From Planctomycetota bacterium (lineage in GTDB: Bacteria > Planctomycetota > UBA1135 > GCA-002686595), in the NCBI GenBank assembly GCA_028823185.1, contig JAPKBY010000041.1, positions 1 to 9,300 on the forward strand: 9,300 bases of DNA, written 5' to 3'. Shown here in pieces: positions 1-6,623 of the stretch (the first letter of the stretch is position 1; each line of letters begins with the position of its first letter). Under the pieces are notes generated by a model. The model saw only the letters and a program-made list of their open reading frames with translations. It searched no databases and was not told the DNA's origin. The translations under genes and the position numbers were made by a program.

Positions 1-927
1 CACGCGCTCGATGACCGCTTGTTCGACCTCGACGGAGCCTTGAAGGCGCGCATCGGGAACAGCGATCAAACCACCGCTTATATGAGCTTGGTCGAAGGTA
101 GCGGTAGCGCGGTCATGAACCGCTGGGTCATGGCGAACGCCGGTAAGCTCGATCCCGCGTCCATGCGTGAATTTTCCAAGATGGGGACCGCTGCGCTTCA
201 GGACACACCAGCTGTGATCTGGAAGCCACTGCTCGCGACCTATATGACGGGCCAGAGATTCCTCTCGATCGGTGTGCGACAGCTACGAACCGTGGAGAAA
301 GTGCGAGATCCCAACGGAGCCTTAGAGCGCGCGTTCGCTACGCCGCCCCGCTCTTCTGAGCAGATCTTGCACCCAGAGAAGTATTGGGTCCCGAAAGACC
401 TCGATGAGCCGATCAAGGTCGACCGGAAGAGCGTGGATCTTCCTGAGGGGTGGAGTCTCGCTCTGAAGGACACCTTTGGCGAGATGCAGTTGGCGCTCGT
501 GACAGAGCTCGCCAATGGAAACTACAAGGTCAACTTCGCTAACCCGTTGTCGATGATGAACATTCAGTACACGAACCAAGCCGCTGCTGGTTGGGGCGGT
601 GACTCTCTAGGTCTCTACACAAAAGGCGATGGGCACTTGTTGCACCTCGTGATCGTTTGGGATGACGAGGAAGAGGCAGCGGAGTTCGAGCAGACGATGA
701 GCTTGGTCTTAGAGGGCTCCATCGCACCCAATAACGCAAAGCTCGCTGGAGAGGCTGGCAGCCACGGCGCTCAGCTCCTCCAAGGGAACTCAGATCTTGA
801 GCGAGTGCTCGTCAGCTGGGCGCTCCCAAAGGGCTCTGACGAGGACGCAGCGGCTCTCATAGACACGCTGCGGTGGGAGCTTGTGCCCGAAGAAGCCGTT
901 GTGCCTGAAGAGACAGAAGAGGGCTGA
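1..927 (+). CDS. Predicted HExxH zinc metalloprotease, C-terminal part (5' end outside window)
   Basis: The frame is open from base 1, so the gene begins upstream; the TTG at base 19 is internal. The first residues read HALDDRLFDLD, which matches the segment after the zinc-binding HExxH of a gluzincin-like bacterial family (usual form HELxHALQDQxFDL). The first base therefore starts the second zinc histidine. The third ligand would be the Glu in LVEGSG, 31 residues later. Further family-like segments are PPRSSEQILHPEKYW (bases 343-387), a 'DTFGEMQL' segment around 470-492, and AAAGWGGD near 580-603, as in related hypothetical proteins of Planctomycetota, Chloroflexota and Actinomycetota. No transmembrane helix is visible in this part, and the tail is acidic. 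The HE of the motif lies outside the window, so activity cannot be judged. The gene converges on the next gene 16 bases away. The family resemblance is from memory; the substrate is unknown. Confidence 0.72.
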   Translation, partial: HALDDRLFDLDGALKARIGNSDQTTAYMSLVEGSGSAVMNRWVMANAGKLDPASMREFSKMGTAALQDTPAVIWKPLLATYMTGQRFLSIGVRQLRTVEKVRDPNGALERAFATPPRSSEQILHPEKYWVPKDLDEPIKVDRKSVDLPEGWSLALKDTFGEMQLALVTELANGNYKVNFANPLSMMNIQYTNQAAAGWGGDSLGLYTKGDGHLLHLVIVWDDEEEAAEFEQTMSLVLEGSIAPNNAKLAGEAGSHGAQLLQGNSDLERVLVSWALPKGSDEDAAALIDTLRWELVPEEAVVPEETEEG

Positions 928-949
928 GCTAGCTGAGGCGCTCTCAGCC
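922..949. terminator. Hairpin at the convergent gene ends
   Basis: GGCTGAG (922-928) and CTCAGCC (943-949) form a 7-bp inverted repeat. A second copy, GCTGAG (932-937), can instead pair with CTCAGC (943-948) across a 5-base loop. The repeat overlaps both stop codons, so it could reduce read-through in both directions. Neither side has a T tract, so this is not a canonical intrinsic terminator. Confidence 0.3.
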
Positions 950-1747
950 GAAGGGACGCTTCTGGGGGCGCCGTCGATTAGGCAGCCCTCCAGAGATTCT
1001 TCCATTGAAGAAGAACACGCCCTCGATGCGATCTCCCGGGCGCGGGCTGGGGTAGCCGGCCTCTTTGAGATCCCATGGGCTGACGAAGAGATGTAGGGGG
1101 CGGGAGGGCGCGTCCACGCGGAGGATGTCGATGTCGCGCCCGGTGAGCGGGTTGCGGATGTGTCGCACCTCTTGGATGCGAACAGAGAGCTCATTGCAGC
1201 CTCCGGGGGAACCCGCGCCACCGAGGGGTTGGATCCAAGCTCCGCTCTCTTGGTCGAGGATCTCCGCCTCACGTACGCCATCGTTTGGGCCGAGATAAGA
1301 GACGTCGATGGCGAAGCCTGAAACGCTGAGAGCGAGGGTGTGCCCCTTGGGGAGGCGCGCTGGGAGTCGGCGAGCGTCTGTGAGATAAGTAGAGAAGAGG
1401 TAGGCCCCCTCCGTCTCTTCTCCTCCTTGCTCTTCTTCTAGGGCACGGATCGGGGGCGCAGCCCAGCCCACGAGCAAGATGTCGAAGGGTGAGTCAGGCG
1501 CTCTCACTAGATCTCTCACGGCTACCCGTAGGCTCGCGCTCTCTCGATACCAGGGGAGGATGGACCAGTGCTTTGAGCCTTCCTCACGGTCTACTCTGAG
1601 CTCGAGGTCTGTAGCGATCTGGAGTCGGTAGTGCTCACCCTCTGGTCCACGCCAAGGCACACTTTCTCCCTCTTTGATGACTTGTTGGACGATGGTCTGC
1701 TCGTCCGCATCAGGCGGAAAGCCAAAGCACTCTAGGAGGAAGTTCAC
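944..1747 (-). CDS. Uncharacterised cytoplasmic protein, 267 aa
   Basis: I do not recognise this gene. I chose the GTG at 1747 because the protein then begins with a compact folded-looking segment (FLLECFGFPPDADEQ), and a putative -10 element lies just upstream. An ATG at 1828 or 1810 would add up to 27 residues of non-descript sequence running through the divergent promoter region. There is no signal peptide or membrane segment. The middle is predicted beta-rich, with two alternating hydrophobic stretches. The last ~75 residues contain NPLTGRDIDILRV, a 'LHLFVSPWDL' strand and a GDRIEGVFFFNGRISGG-like segment that could be an OB-type or small beta-barrel domain. The C-terminus is basic (NRRRPQKRPFG), which might contact nucleic acid; that is inference only. 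The length, codon usage and convergent/divergent placement support a real gene. Confidence 0.7.
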   Translation of the reverse strand: MNFLLECFGFPPDADEQTIVQQVIKEGESVPWRGPEGEHYRLQIATDLELRVDREEGSKHWSILPWYRESASLRVAVRDLVRAPDSPFDILLVGWAAPPIRALEEEQGGEETEGAYLFSTYLTDARRLPARLPKGHTLALSVSGFAIDVSYLGPNDGVREAEILDQESGAWIQPLGGAGSPGGCNELSVRIQEVRHIRNPLTGRDIDILRVDAPSRPLHLFVSPWDLKEAGYPSPRPGDRIEGVFFFNGRISGGLPNRRRPQKRPFG

Positions 1748-1780
1748 GCGCGTGTTCTCGTCGTGGGGTTGACTAGAGAT

Positions 1781-1790
1781 CTGATAGCAT
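1781..1790. promoter_or_regulatory. Possible bidirectional extended -10 element
   Basis: On the plus strand TGATAGCAT (1782-1790) fits an extended -10 (TGn plus TAGCAT, 4 of 6 matches). It would start RNA near 1797, 30 bases before the M1 peptidase ATG. On the minus strand the same bases read TGCTATCAG, again TGn plus a 4-of-6 hexamer (TATCAG). That would start RNA near 1774, 27 bases before the GTG at 1747. No convincing -35 box is spaced correctly. A nearly identical TGATACCAT lies before rnpB. Confidence 0.4.
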
Positions 1791-1826
1791 TCGAGGGAGC
1801 AGGATCCCATCCTCAAGGCGTTTCTC

Positions 1827-4286
1827 ATGTTCAGAAAGCACCATCTTCTAGCTCTCCTCCTGGCAGCCTCGCAGCTCTTAGCGGCGTGTCAGGGCGCTGG
1901 TCGAGGGCGTCCAGAGATGGTTCGAGCTGTGCGCCACGAAGCTCCTCCCAGGGCCTTTGATGCAGAGCACTACCGCCTGGCGCTGACTGTCGACCCTTTG
2001 AGCCGGAGCATCGAGGGGAGCTGTTCGATACGCATGCGAGCGAATGAGGTGACGGCGAGAGTGGAGCTAGACCTCGTGGGATTGACCGTTACGGAGGTGG
2101 TCACGCAGCTGGGAGTTCAGCTGTCCTTCAAGCAGGATGCTGAAATCCTCAGCGTCGATCTCTTGGAGCGAGCGGCGAAGGGAGCACTCGTCGAATTGGA
2201 GATCAGCTATAGAGGGTCTCCTAAGAAGGGGCTGTGGTTCGCAGGTGAGGAGAACGGTGCACCGACTCATCTCTTCACACAAGGTGAGTGTGAGGATTCA
2301 CGGTGGTGGTTCCCTTGTTTTGATTATCCGGCAGATCGAGCGACGAGCGAGCTCATCGTGACGATGCCAGCGGAGTGGAGATCTGTAGCAGCAGGTGAGC
2401 TGAAGAGCTCGAGCGCTGCTGAGAAGAGTCATACAGAGCACTGGCAGATGACGACTCCTCACCCGGTTTACCTGACGACTCTGGTCGCGGGTGATCTGGC
2501 CCTAGAGGAGAGTGATTGGGAGGGTGTCCCGCTCTGGTTTCTCGCTCCGAAGAAGTTTGCTGAGTGGATGCCGGCCTCCTTTGAGGAGACCGATGAGATC
2601 TTGGATTGCTTCTCGGAGCTGACCGGCCTGAAATATCCTTACTCAAAATATAGTCAAGCCTGCGTTGAAGGCTTCCCCGTGGGTGGTATGGAGAACATCT
2701 CGGCGACGACGCTCACCTGCGAGACGCTCTCTGACTCTCGCGGGTACCAAGACGAAGAGTCTTGGAGCCTCGTAGCTCACGAGGCAGCTCATCAATGGTT
2801 CGGTGATCTCCTCACCTGTGAGACATGGCCGCACATCTGGCTGAATGAGGGCTTCGCTACTTACTTCACCCTGCTCTATGCAGAGGAGAGCCGCGGGCTT
2901 GATGACTTTCGCGTCCGCGTGCGGGACACGCAGGAGAGCTATCTGCGCTTGGACAGGGGCTTCAATCGGCGCCCGACCGTCTGGGATCAATACGTGGATC
3001 CGATCGATCTCTTCTTCGGTGGGCAGGCTTATCCGGGCGGGGCGAGCCGTCTACACCTCTTGCGCTTCATCTTGGGCGATGAAGACTTCTTTGCTGGTAT
3101 CCGTCGCTATGTGTCGCTTCATGCGAACAGCGGAGTGACGACGAATGAATTTCAGCAGGTGATGGAGGAGGTGAGCGGGAGAGATCTTGAGATCTTCTTT
3201 AGGCAGTGGTTTTACAGCGCTGGATTTCCAGAGTTTCGAGTCGAGTGGTCATGGGACGAAGAGGACTCAGTCGTTCGTTTGCGAGTTGAGCAGACACAAG
3301 CTAAATACAACTGGACCCCTGAGGTCTTCAAGCTCCCGGTCGATGTCGAGGTGAAGACGGGGAGTGACTCAGAGCTGCACAGGATTCAGCTCTCTAAGCG
3401 CAGCGAGGTCTTCGAGCTCGCCTGTGATGTGCGGCCGCGTTGGGTCCGTTTTGATAAGAACGGGTGGATACCGAAGCAGCTCGAGAGCTTTAAGTCTCTC
3501 GAAGAGTGGGGCGCTCTCGCCAAAGAAGATGATGACGTGAACGGTCGGCGTGACGCGATCAAAGCCTTGGGACTCATGTTGAAGGAGGCGGAGTCGGCGC
3601 TCGGCTCAGTCCTCTCCGCAAAGCTCCAAGACTCGCTTGAAACAGACCCCGTCGCTGCTGTCAGGGCGAGCGCGGCGACCGCGTTAAGTGGCGACAGGCA
3701 GGGTTTAGCGCGGGCAGCCTTAGAGCGCGCGGCATCGACAGATGAGAGCGCGAGGGTCAGGATCGCAGCTCTGACCTCCCTCGTGCGAGAGGGGCCTGAT
3801 CCGGAGCTAGCTAGTTTCGCTGAGGCGGTGTTCGAGGAGGCTTATAGCTGGTGGACGGCTGCAGCAGCGGCGAGAGTTCGGGTGGCAGCCGGAGCAGACA
3901 AGGTTGAATGGATCGAGCAGGCGCTCGAGCGCAGCTCTCCCCACGATGTCCTGCGCGCGTCCCTCCTCGCTCTGCTCGGAGAACAAGATGACCCACGAGT
4001 CAAAGGGATCCTGCGAGCGTGGAGCTCTGATGATGCCGCTTCAACAAAGGCGCGTGCTGCGGCTGTCAGCGCGCTGGCCTTGGTCTCTCGAAATGACTCG
4101 GAGATCGCAGCGCTGCTCACCGGCTTCCTAGTGGACGCGCCTTATGCGTTGCAGAGCGCGGCAGTGAATGGACTCGCCATCTCGAAAACACAGCTCGCGC
4201 GGAGGGCGCTCTCCGCGCATTATTCCTCGTTGATCGATCCTCGACAGCGTCGGGTGGTTGAAATCTCCCTTCAGGGTAGGCTTTGA
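1827..4286 (+). CDS. M1 family zinc aminopeptidase, lipoprotein, with HEAT-like C-terminal tail
   Basis: This is a probable membrane-anchored aminopeptidase that removes N-terminal residues from peptides outside the cytoplasm. Residues 1-21 form a lipoprotein signal with lipobox LAAC (Cys21), so the enzyme should be lipidated and exported. An N-terminal beta domain follows. The catalytic domain has the exopeptidase motif GGMEN (286-290), HEAAH (318-322), and the third zinc ligand Glu341 in WLNEGF, with the exact HExxH-x18-E spacing. Tyr402 in AYPGGA fits the catalytic tyrosine; the usual YxKG lysine is Gly here. After about residue 560 the protein becomes an alanine-rich helical repeat region resembling HEAT/ARM repeats up to 819, in place of the classic ERAP1_C domain. 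An AAGG six bases before the ATG may be the ribosome site. The TGA overlaps a possible TTG start of the next gene, which points to an operon. The peptidase call is secure; the substrate is unknown. Confidence 0.95.
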   Translation: MFRKHHLLALLLAASQLLAACQGAGRGRPEMVRAVRHEAPPRAFDAEHYRLALTVDPLSRSIEGSCSIRMRANEVTARVELDLVGLTVTEVVTQLGVQLSFKQDAEILSVDLLERAAKGALVELEISYRGSPKKGLWFAGEENGAPTHLFTQGECEDSRWWFPCFDYPADRATSELIVTMPAEWRSVAAGELKSSSAAEKSHTEHWQMTTPHPVYLTTLVAGDLALEESDWEGVPLWFLAPKKFAEWMPASFEETDEILDCFSELTGLKYPYSKYSQACVEGFPVGGMENISATTLTCETLSDSRGYQDEESWSLVAHEAAHQWFGDLLTCETWPHIWLNEGFATYFTLLYAEESRGLDDFRVRVRDTQESYLRLDRGFNRRPTVWDQYVDPIDLFFGGQAYPGGASRLHLLRFILGDEDFFAGIRRYVSLHANSGVTTNEFQQVMEEVSGRDLEIFFRQWFYSAGFPEFRVEWSWDEEDSVVRLRVEQTQAKYNWTPEVFKLPVDVEVKTGSDSELHRIQLSKRSEVFELACDVRPRWVRFDKNGWIPKQLESFKSLEEWGALAKEDDDVNGRRDAIKALGLMLKEAESALGSVLSAKLQDSLETDPVAAVRASAATALSGDRQGLARAALERAASTDESARVRIAALTSLVREGPDPELASFAEAVFEEAYSWWTAAAAARVRVAAGADKVEWIEQALERSSPHDVLRASLLALLGEQDDPRVKGILRAWSSDDAASTKARAAAVSALALVSRNDSEIAALLTGFLVDAPYALQSAAVNGLAISKTQLARRALSAHYSSLIDPRQRRVVEISLQGRL

Positions 4287-4288
4287 GC

Positions 4289-4753
4289 ATGGGTGATGAC
4301 GCGATGCAGGCCAGGCTGATGAAGGAGATGCGCGGCGCGCTCCGCTCTGAATTTGGCGCGAAGACTGCCTACTCCTCTCTGGCTTGGCGCCTCTCTGGCA
4401 CCGAGCTCGAGCAGGTGTTACGGCGAATGCACGCCGAAGAGATAGAGGTCATTGAGATGCTGCAGGAGGTCTTGACGGAGCTGACCGGAAGAGCTCAAAA
4501 GCGCAGCTTGAAGCGCTGGCTCGCAGCTTGGGGGCTGACCCTAGCCACCTATCTCACCGGCGCCCGCTTTGCGCTTCGCACATGCACAGAGGCAGAGGAA
4601 GCGATCGCGCGCTGGTACCTGGAGTTTGAGCACTTCTTCTTTGAGAGCGGTCGAACCGAGATATCGCTGCGGTTTGGGCAGATGGCGCGGATCAAGCAGC
4701 TCCACCACCAGACCTTGAGGGCGTGGGTCGAGAACATGCCTCGGGCGCGCTGA
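4289..4753 (+). CDS. COQ7/ferritin-like four-helix protein with degenerate metal sites
   Basis: A 154-residue all-helical protein resembling the COQ7 (demethoxyubiquinone hydroxylase) branch of ferritin-like diiron proteins. Recognisable parts are SEFGAKTAY (20-28, like the COQ7 GEYGAxxIY helix with ligand Glu21), AEEIEVIEML (49-58, where E-x-x-H is expected), WLAAWGLTLATYLTGA (77-92) and CTEAEEAIARWY (99-110, like CTVAVEExIxxHY). Two ligand positions look lost: the helix-2 His is Val54, and the Glu of the last ExxH is Lys136 before HH (139-140). A normal diiron centre is therefore doubtful, and a structural or membrane-associated role is possible. ATG 4289 has TAGG eight bases upstream; TTG 4283 is an alternative that overlaps the M1 stop. 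It is the middle gene of a tight operon, ending 13 bases before the selenoprotein. The fold assignment is from motif memory and needs profile confirmation. Confidence 0.62.
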   Translation: MGDDAMQARLMKEMRGALRSEFGAKTAYSSLAWRLSGTELEQVLRRMHAEEIEVIEMLQEVLTELTGRAQKRSLKRWLAAWGLTLATYLTGARFALRTCTEAEEAIARWYLEFEHFFFESGRTEISLRFGQMARIKQLHHQTLRAWVENMPRAR

Positions 4754-4766
4754 TAGACTCAAGGCT

Positions 4767-5351
4767 ATGGCTTGGATTCAAACGATCACTCCCGCTGAGG
4801 CTGAAGGTCAACTAGGTGAGCAATACGCGGCAGCGATCAAGCGCGCCGGACGTGTCTACAAGATCGTAGAGACCATGAGCCTCGCCCCAAGAATCTTGGA
4901 CGCCTCTATGAAGCTCTTTGGCGAGATCGCACACGCGCCAGGGGGATTGACGCGGTCTGATCGAGAGCTCGTCGCTGTCGTCGTTAGCGTCGCAAACGAG
5001 TGCCATTACTGAATGCATGCGCACGCTGCCGATCTCCGTGTTGAGATCAAAAGAGAGGGGAACGAGAGAGACGCTGAAGAGCTCTGTCGGGCACTCCTCA
5101 CTGGTTGGCGCGATGCAGAGCTCTCACTACGAGAGAGCGCGCTCGCTGGATACGCGGAGAAGTTGACTCTCTCACCACAAGAGATGAGTGAGCGAGATGT
5201 TGATGGCTTGAGAGCGGTGGGTCTCGATGACGTCGCGATACACGACTTGATCCAAGTCACGGCTTACTTCAACTACATCAACCGCATCGCAGACGCGGTG
5301 AACGTCGACCTCGAGCCAGAGATGCCGCCGCATCCCGATCAAGTTGACTAG
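4767..5351 (+). CDS. AhpD-like (carboxymuconolactone decarboxylase family) peroxidase-related selenoprotein; TGA 5010-5012 read as Sec82
   Basis: I read one 194-residue protein through an in-frame TGA. The upstream part (81 codons) ends in NECHY and the downstream part (112 codons) begins MHAHAADL in the same frame. Together they match the uncharacterised peroxidase-related AhpD-domain proteins: start MAWIQTITPAEAEGQLGE, LTRSDRELVAVVVSVANECHY, then AEKLTLSPQEMSERDVDGLR and IQVTAYFNYINRIAD near the end. Glu67, Cys79, U82 and His86 reproduce the AhpD spacing (Glu118, Cys130, Cys133, His137), so TGA stands exactly where the second redox cysteine belongs. Such proteins are disulfide reductases or hydroperoxidases; a selenolate would raise reactivity. 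A SECIS-like hairpin follows. It is the third gene of the operon; TAGACT (4754-4759), preceded by TGA, could be an internal promoter, and AAGG (4761-4764) a close ribosome site. The alternative is a nonsense-mutated cysteine homologue. Cytoplasmic, no signal peptide; the physiological substrate is unknown. Confidence 0.88.
5010..5048 (+). promoter_or_regulatory. Sec codon (UGA) and putative bacterial SECIS element
   Basis: The UGA is at 5010-5012. Downstream, GATCTC (5031-5036) and GAGATC (5043-5048) form a perfect 6-bp stem with apical loop CGTGTT (5037-5042). The loop begins 24 bases after the UGA. Bacterial SECIS elements bound by SelB usually lie inside the coding region, with the loop roughly 16-37 bases after UGA and a G among the first two loop bases; here the second loop base is G. 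The stem lies in codons that belong to the protein, as expected in bacteria. Confidence 0.72.
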
Positions 5352-5585
5352 CGGCGACCTCCCACTCTAGATCGACGAAGCGGGCTTGTTTTTCTATAGC
5401 CGCGATTGAGCTCTCGCCGGCAGCAAGCGCCAAAAGGTGCCCTACAGCCTCAAGAAGACCATCTTGGGGCAACTGCCATCGCTCGCGGTTGCCCTCAAGA
5501 GACGCTCCCGAAGGTCTCTGGTGGCATCAGCGAAGCTAAGAAGAGAAGGGGAGAGAGGCTCCTCTTCGGCCGCAATCAGAGCGGC
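5352..5585 (-). pseudogene. Possible frameshifted small reading frame downstream of the minus-strand operon
   Basis: This 250-base gap between the selenoprotein and the 77-residue gene contains no intact gene I can support. On the minus strand, one frame is open from 5585 to 5442 (contains LSFADATRDLRERLLRAT). A second frame takes over near 5490-5472 and runs to 5278 (contains LPQDGLLEAVGHLLALAAG and IEKQARFVDLEWEVAA), ending inside the selenoprotein gene. Joined by one frameshift near 5480, they read like a single helical protein with codon usage like its neighbours. There is no convincing start: the first plausible codon is CTG at 5579. It may be a decayed gene, a sequencing error or chance. 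Confidence 0.25.
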
Positions 5586-5601
5586 TCAGAGTGTTGTTGG
5601 T

Positions 5602-5835
5602 TCAGGCCTTGCTGAAGCGCAGGTTGCGGACGTCTTCAATCGTAAAGTCGAGCGAGGTCTCTTTCTCGATGTCGATCAAACGACCAGTCCCTTTGAAGGG
5701 GTTGAAGATCAACGCTCCGGTCGAAGAGCGACCGTCCTTGAAGTGCACCGTGACTTTGTCAGCGGTCTTCGAGTTGAGGAGCATGTCGTAGATCTTCTCG
5801 GGGATGAGAGTCTTGCTTTGTGCGGTGGTGCTCAT
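5602..5835 (-). CDS. Small conserved-looking beta-rich protein, 77 aa
   Basis: I do not recognise a named family. The protein has a short helical N-terminus (PEKIYDMLLNSK), then alternating strands KVTVHFKDGR, STGALIFNPF, GRLIDIEKE and DFTIEDVRNLRF. The order of short strands with a central glycine and a closing 'I..V..L.F' strand suggests a small barrel of the Sm/SH3-like type; this is inference. No signal peptide or membrane segment is present, so it should be cytoplasmic. It starts 17 bases after the NUDIX gene stop, so the two are probably cotranscribed. AAGAGAT upstream is at best a weak ribosome site. A plus-strand frame overlapping it (5437-5856) is much less protein-like. Confidence 0.75.
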   Translation of the reverse strand: MSTTAQSKTLIPEKIYDMLLNSKTADKVTVHFKDGRSSTGALIFNPFKGTGRLIDIEKETSLDFTIEDVRNLRFSKA

Positions 5836-5852
5836 GTTGTTGTGGGGATCTC

Positions 5853-6485
5853 TTAAGCGGTGGGGGTGGGTTTAGGAAGGGCGGCGAAGAGATGGGGCAA
5901 GAGGAGTGAAGACCAAGTCTCAAAGTTCGCGTCGCTCTCAGCGAGACGGGCGAGCTCTTCTAATGAGGTCCAATCGCCTTTCAGCTGATCGACCTCTCTG
6001 ACGCTTGCGTCGCCAGTCAGGTGAGCTATTTGTACATAGCCCACATGAACGGCGCCGACAGGATTGGTCTCGTCATTGAGCATGCCGAGCGGAGTTAAGT
6101 CCCAGGTCCCCTCGATGTTGAGCTCTTCTTCGAGCTCACGTCGAGTGGCGGCGGCGATCGGGTTGCGAGGCCCTTCGCTCGGCAGGTCGACAGGATTCAC
6201 ATGTCCCCCAATTCCGATCGAGAGCTTGTCATGAAGGCGCGCCTCGCCACCTTGCTTGAGGCGACGGACGAGGAAGACCTCATCGTCACGAACGAGCGCG
6301 GTATAAGGGATGACTTGCTTCCAGGCGGGCTCTTGCTCGGCGCGAGGGCGCTCTACGAAGAAGCCGTGCTCTGTCACGGTTTGCTCGAAGCTCTCGAAGG
6401 AGAGTTCTTCTCCGAACGGCACGAGGCCGTGGGGATAGCAGTCGGGAAATATGTCATCCCTAGGGACAACGAAGACAAACTCCAT
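5853..6485 (-). CDS. NUDIX hydrolase, 210 aa
   Basis: A pyrophosphohydrolase acting on nucleoside diphosphates linked to another moiety. The core domain runs from about residue 56. It has the beta-strand VIPYTALVRDDEVFLVRR, then LSIGIGGHVNP (88-98), then the Nudix helix RRELEEELNI (115-124), matching REUxEExGU with Asn123 in place of the usual glycine. The metal-binding glutamates E117, E120 and E121 are present. The Gly-to-helix distance is longer than the standard box because of an inserted loop (VDLPSEGPRN), as in the 'GIGGHxNPxD' subgroup. The first ~50 residues (EFVFVVPRDDIFP, GLVPFGEE) are a subgroup-specific extension. ATG 6485 is the natural start, although no clear ribosome site precedes it. 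It is the first gene of a two-gene operon with the 77-residue gene. The family is secure; the substrate cannot be told. Confidence 0.93.
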   Translation of the reverse strand: MEFVFVVPRDDIFPDCYPHGLVPFGEELSFESFEQTVTEHGFFVERPRAEQEPAWKQVIPYTALVRDDEVFLVRRLKQGGEARLHDKLSIGIGGHVNPVDLPSEGPRNPIAAATRRELEEELNIEGTWDLTPLGMLNDETNPVGAVHVGYVQIAHLTGDASVREVDQLKGDWTSLEELARLAESDANFETWSSLLLPHLFAALPKPTPTA

Positions 6486-6623
6486 GGGTGCTTAGGTTGG
6501 GAAAAGGCTCGCCGCAGGGGTGCAAACCTCTTCTTACTTGGGGTCATGAGATGTCCATCGCTCATGTTCTCGAGGCCAAAATTTACTCTCCAGTAGGTGG
6601 CCGGGGAGGTGCGGTAGGAGGCC

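Noticed and set aside
925..936. Read-through of the TGA ending the first gene
   Set aside because: Another TGA follows three codons later, with no active-site context.
1748..1828. N-terminal extension of the unknown minus-strand gene to ATG 1828 or 1810
   Set aside because: The added residues look non-descript and occupy the divergent promoter region. Not excluded, but less likely than GTG 1747.
5013..5351. Independent gene starting at the ATG directly after the TGA
   Set aside because: There is no ribosome site, and the protein would start in the middle of the AhpD active site. The phase and homology join it to the upstream frame.
5538..5604. Selenocysteine read-through of the TGA ending the 77-residue gene (minus strand)
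   Set aside because: Read-through adds only 21 unremarkable codons before TAG, and the protein already looks complete at the TGA.
5437..5856. A 139-codon plus-strand open frame overlapping the 77-residue gene
   Set aside because: Its translation is low in protein-like pattern, while the opposite strand encodes a coherent beta-rich protein in an operon with the NUDIX gene.
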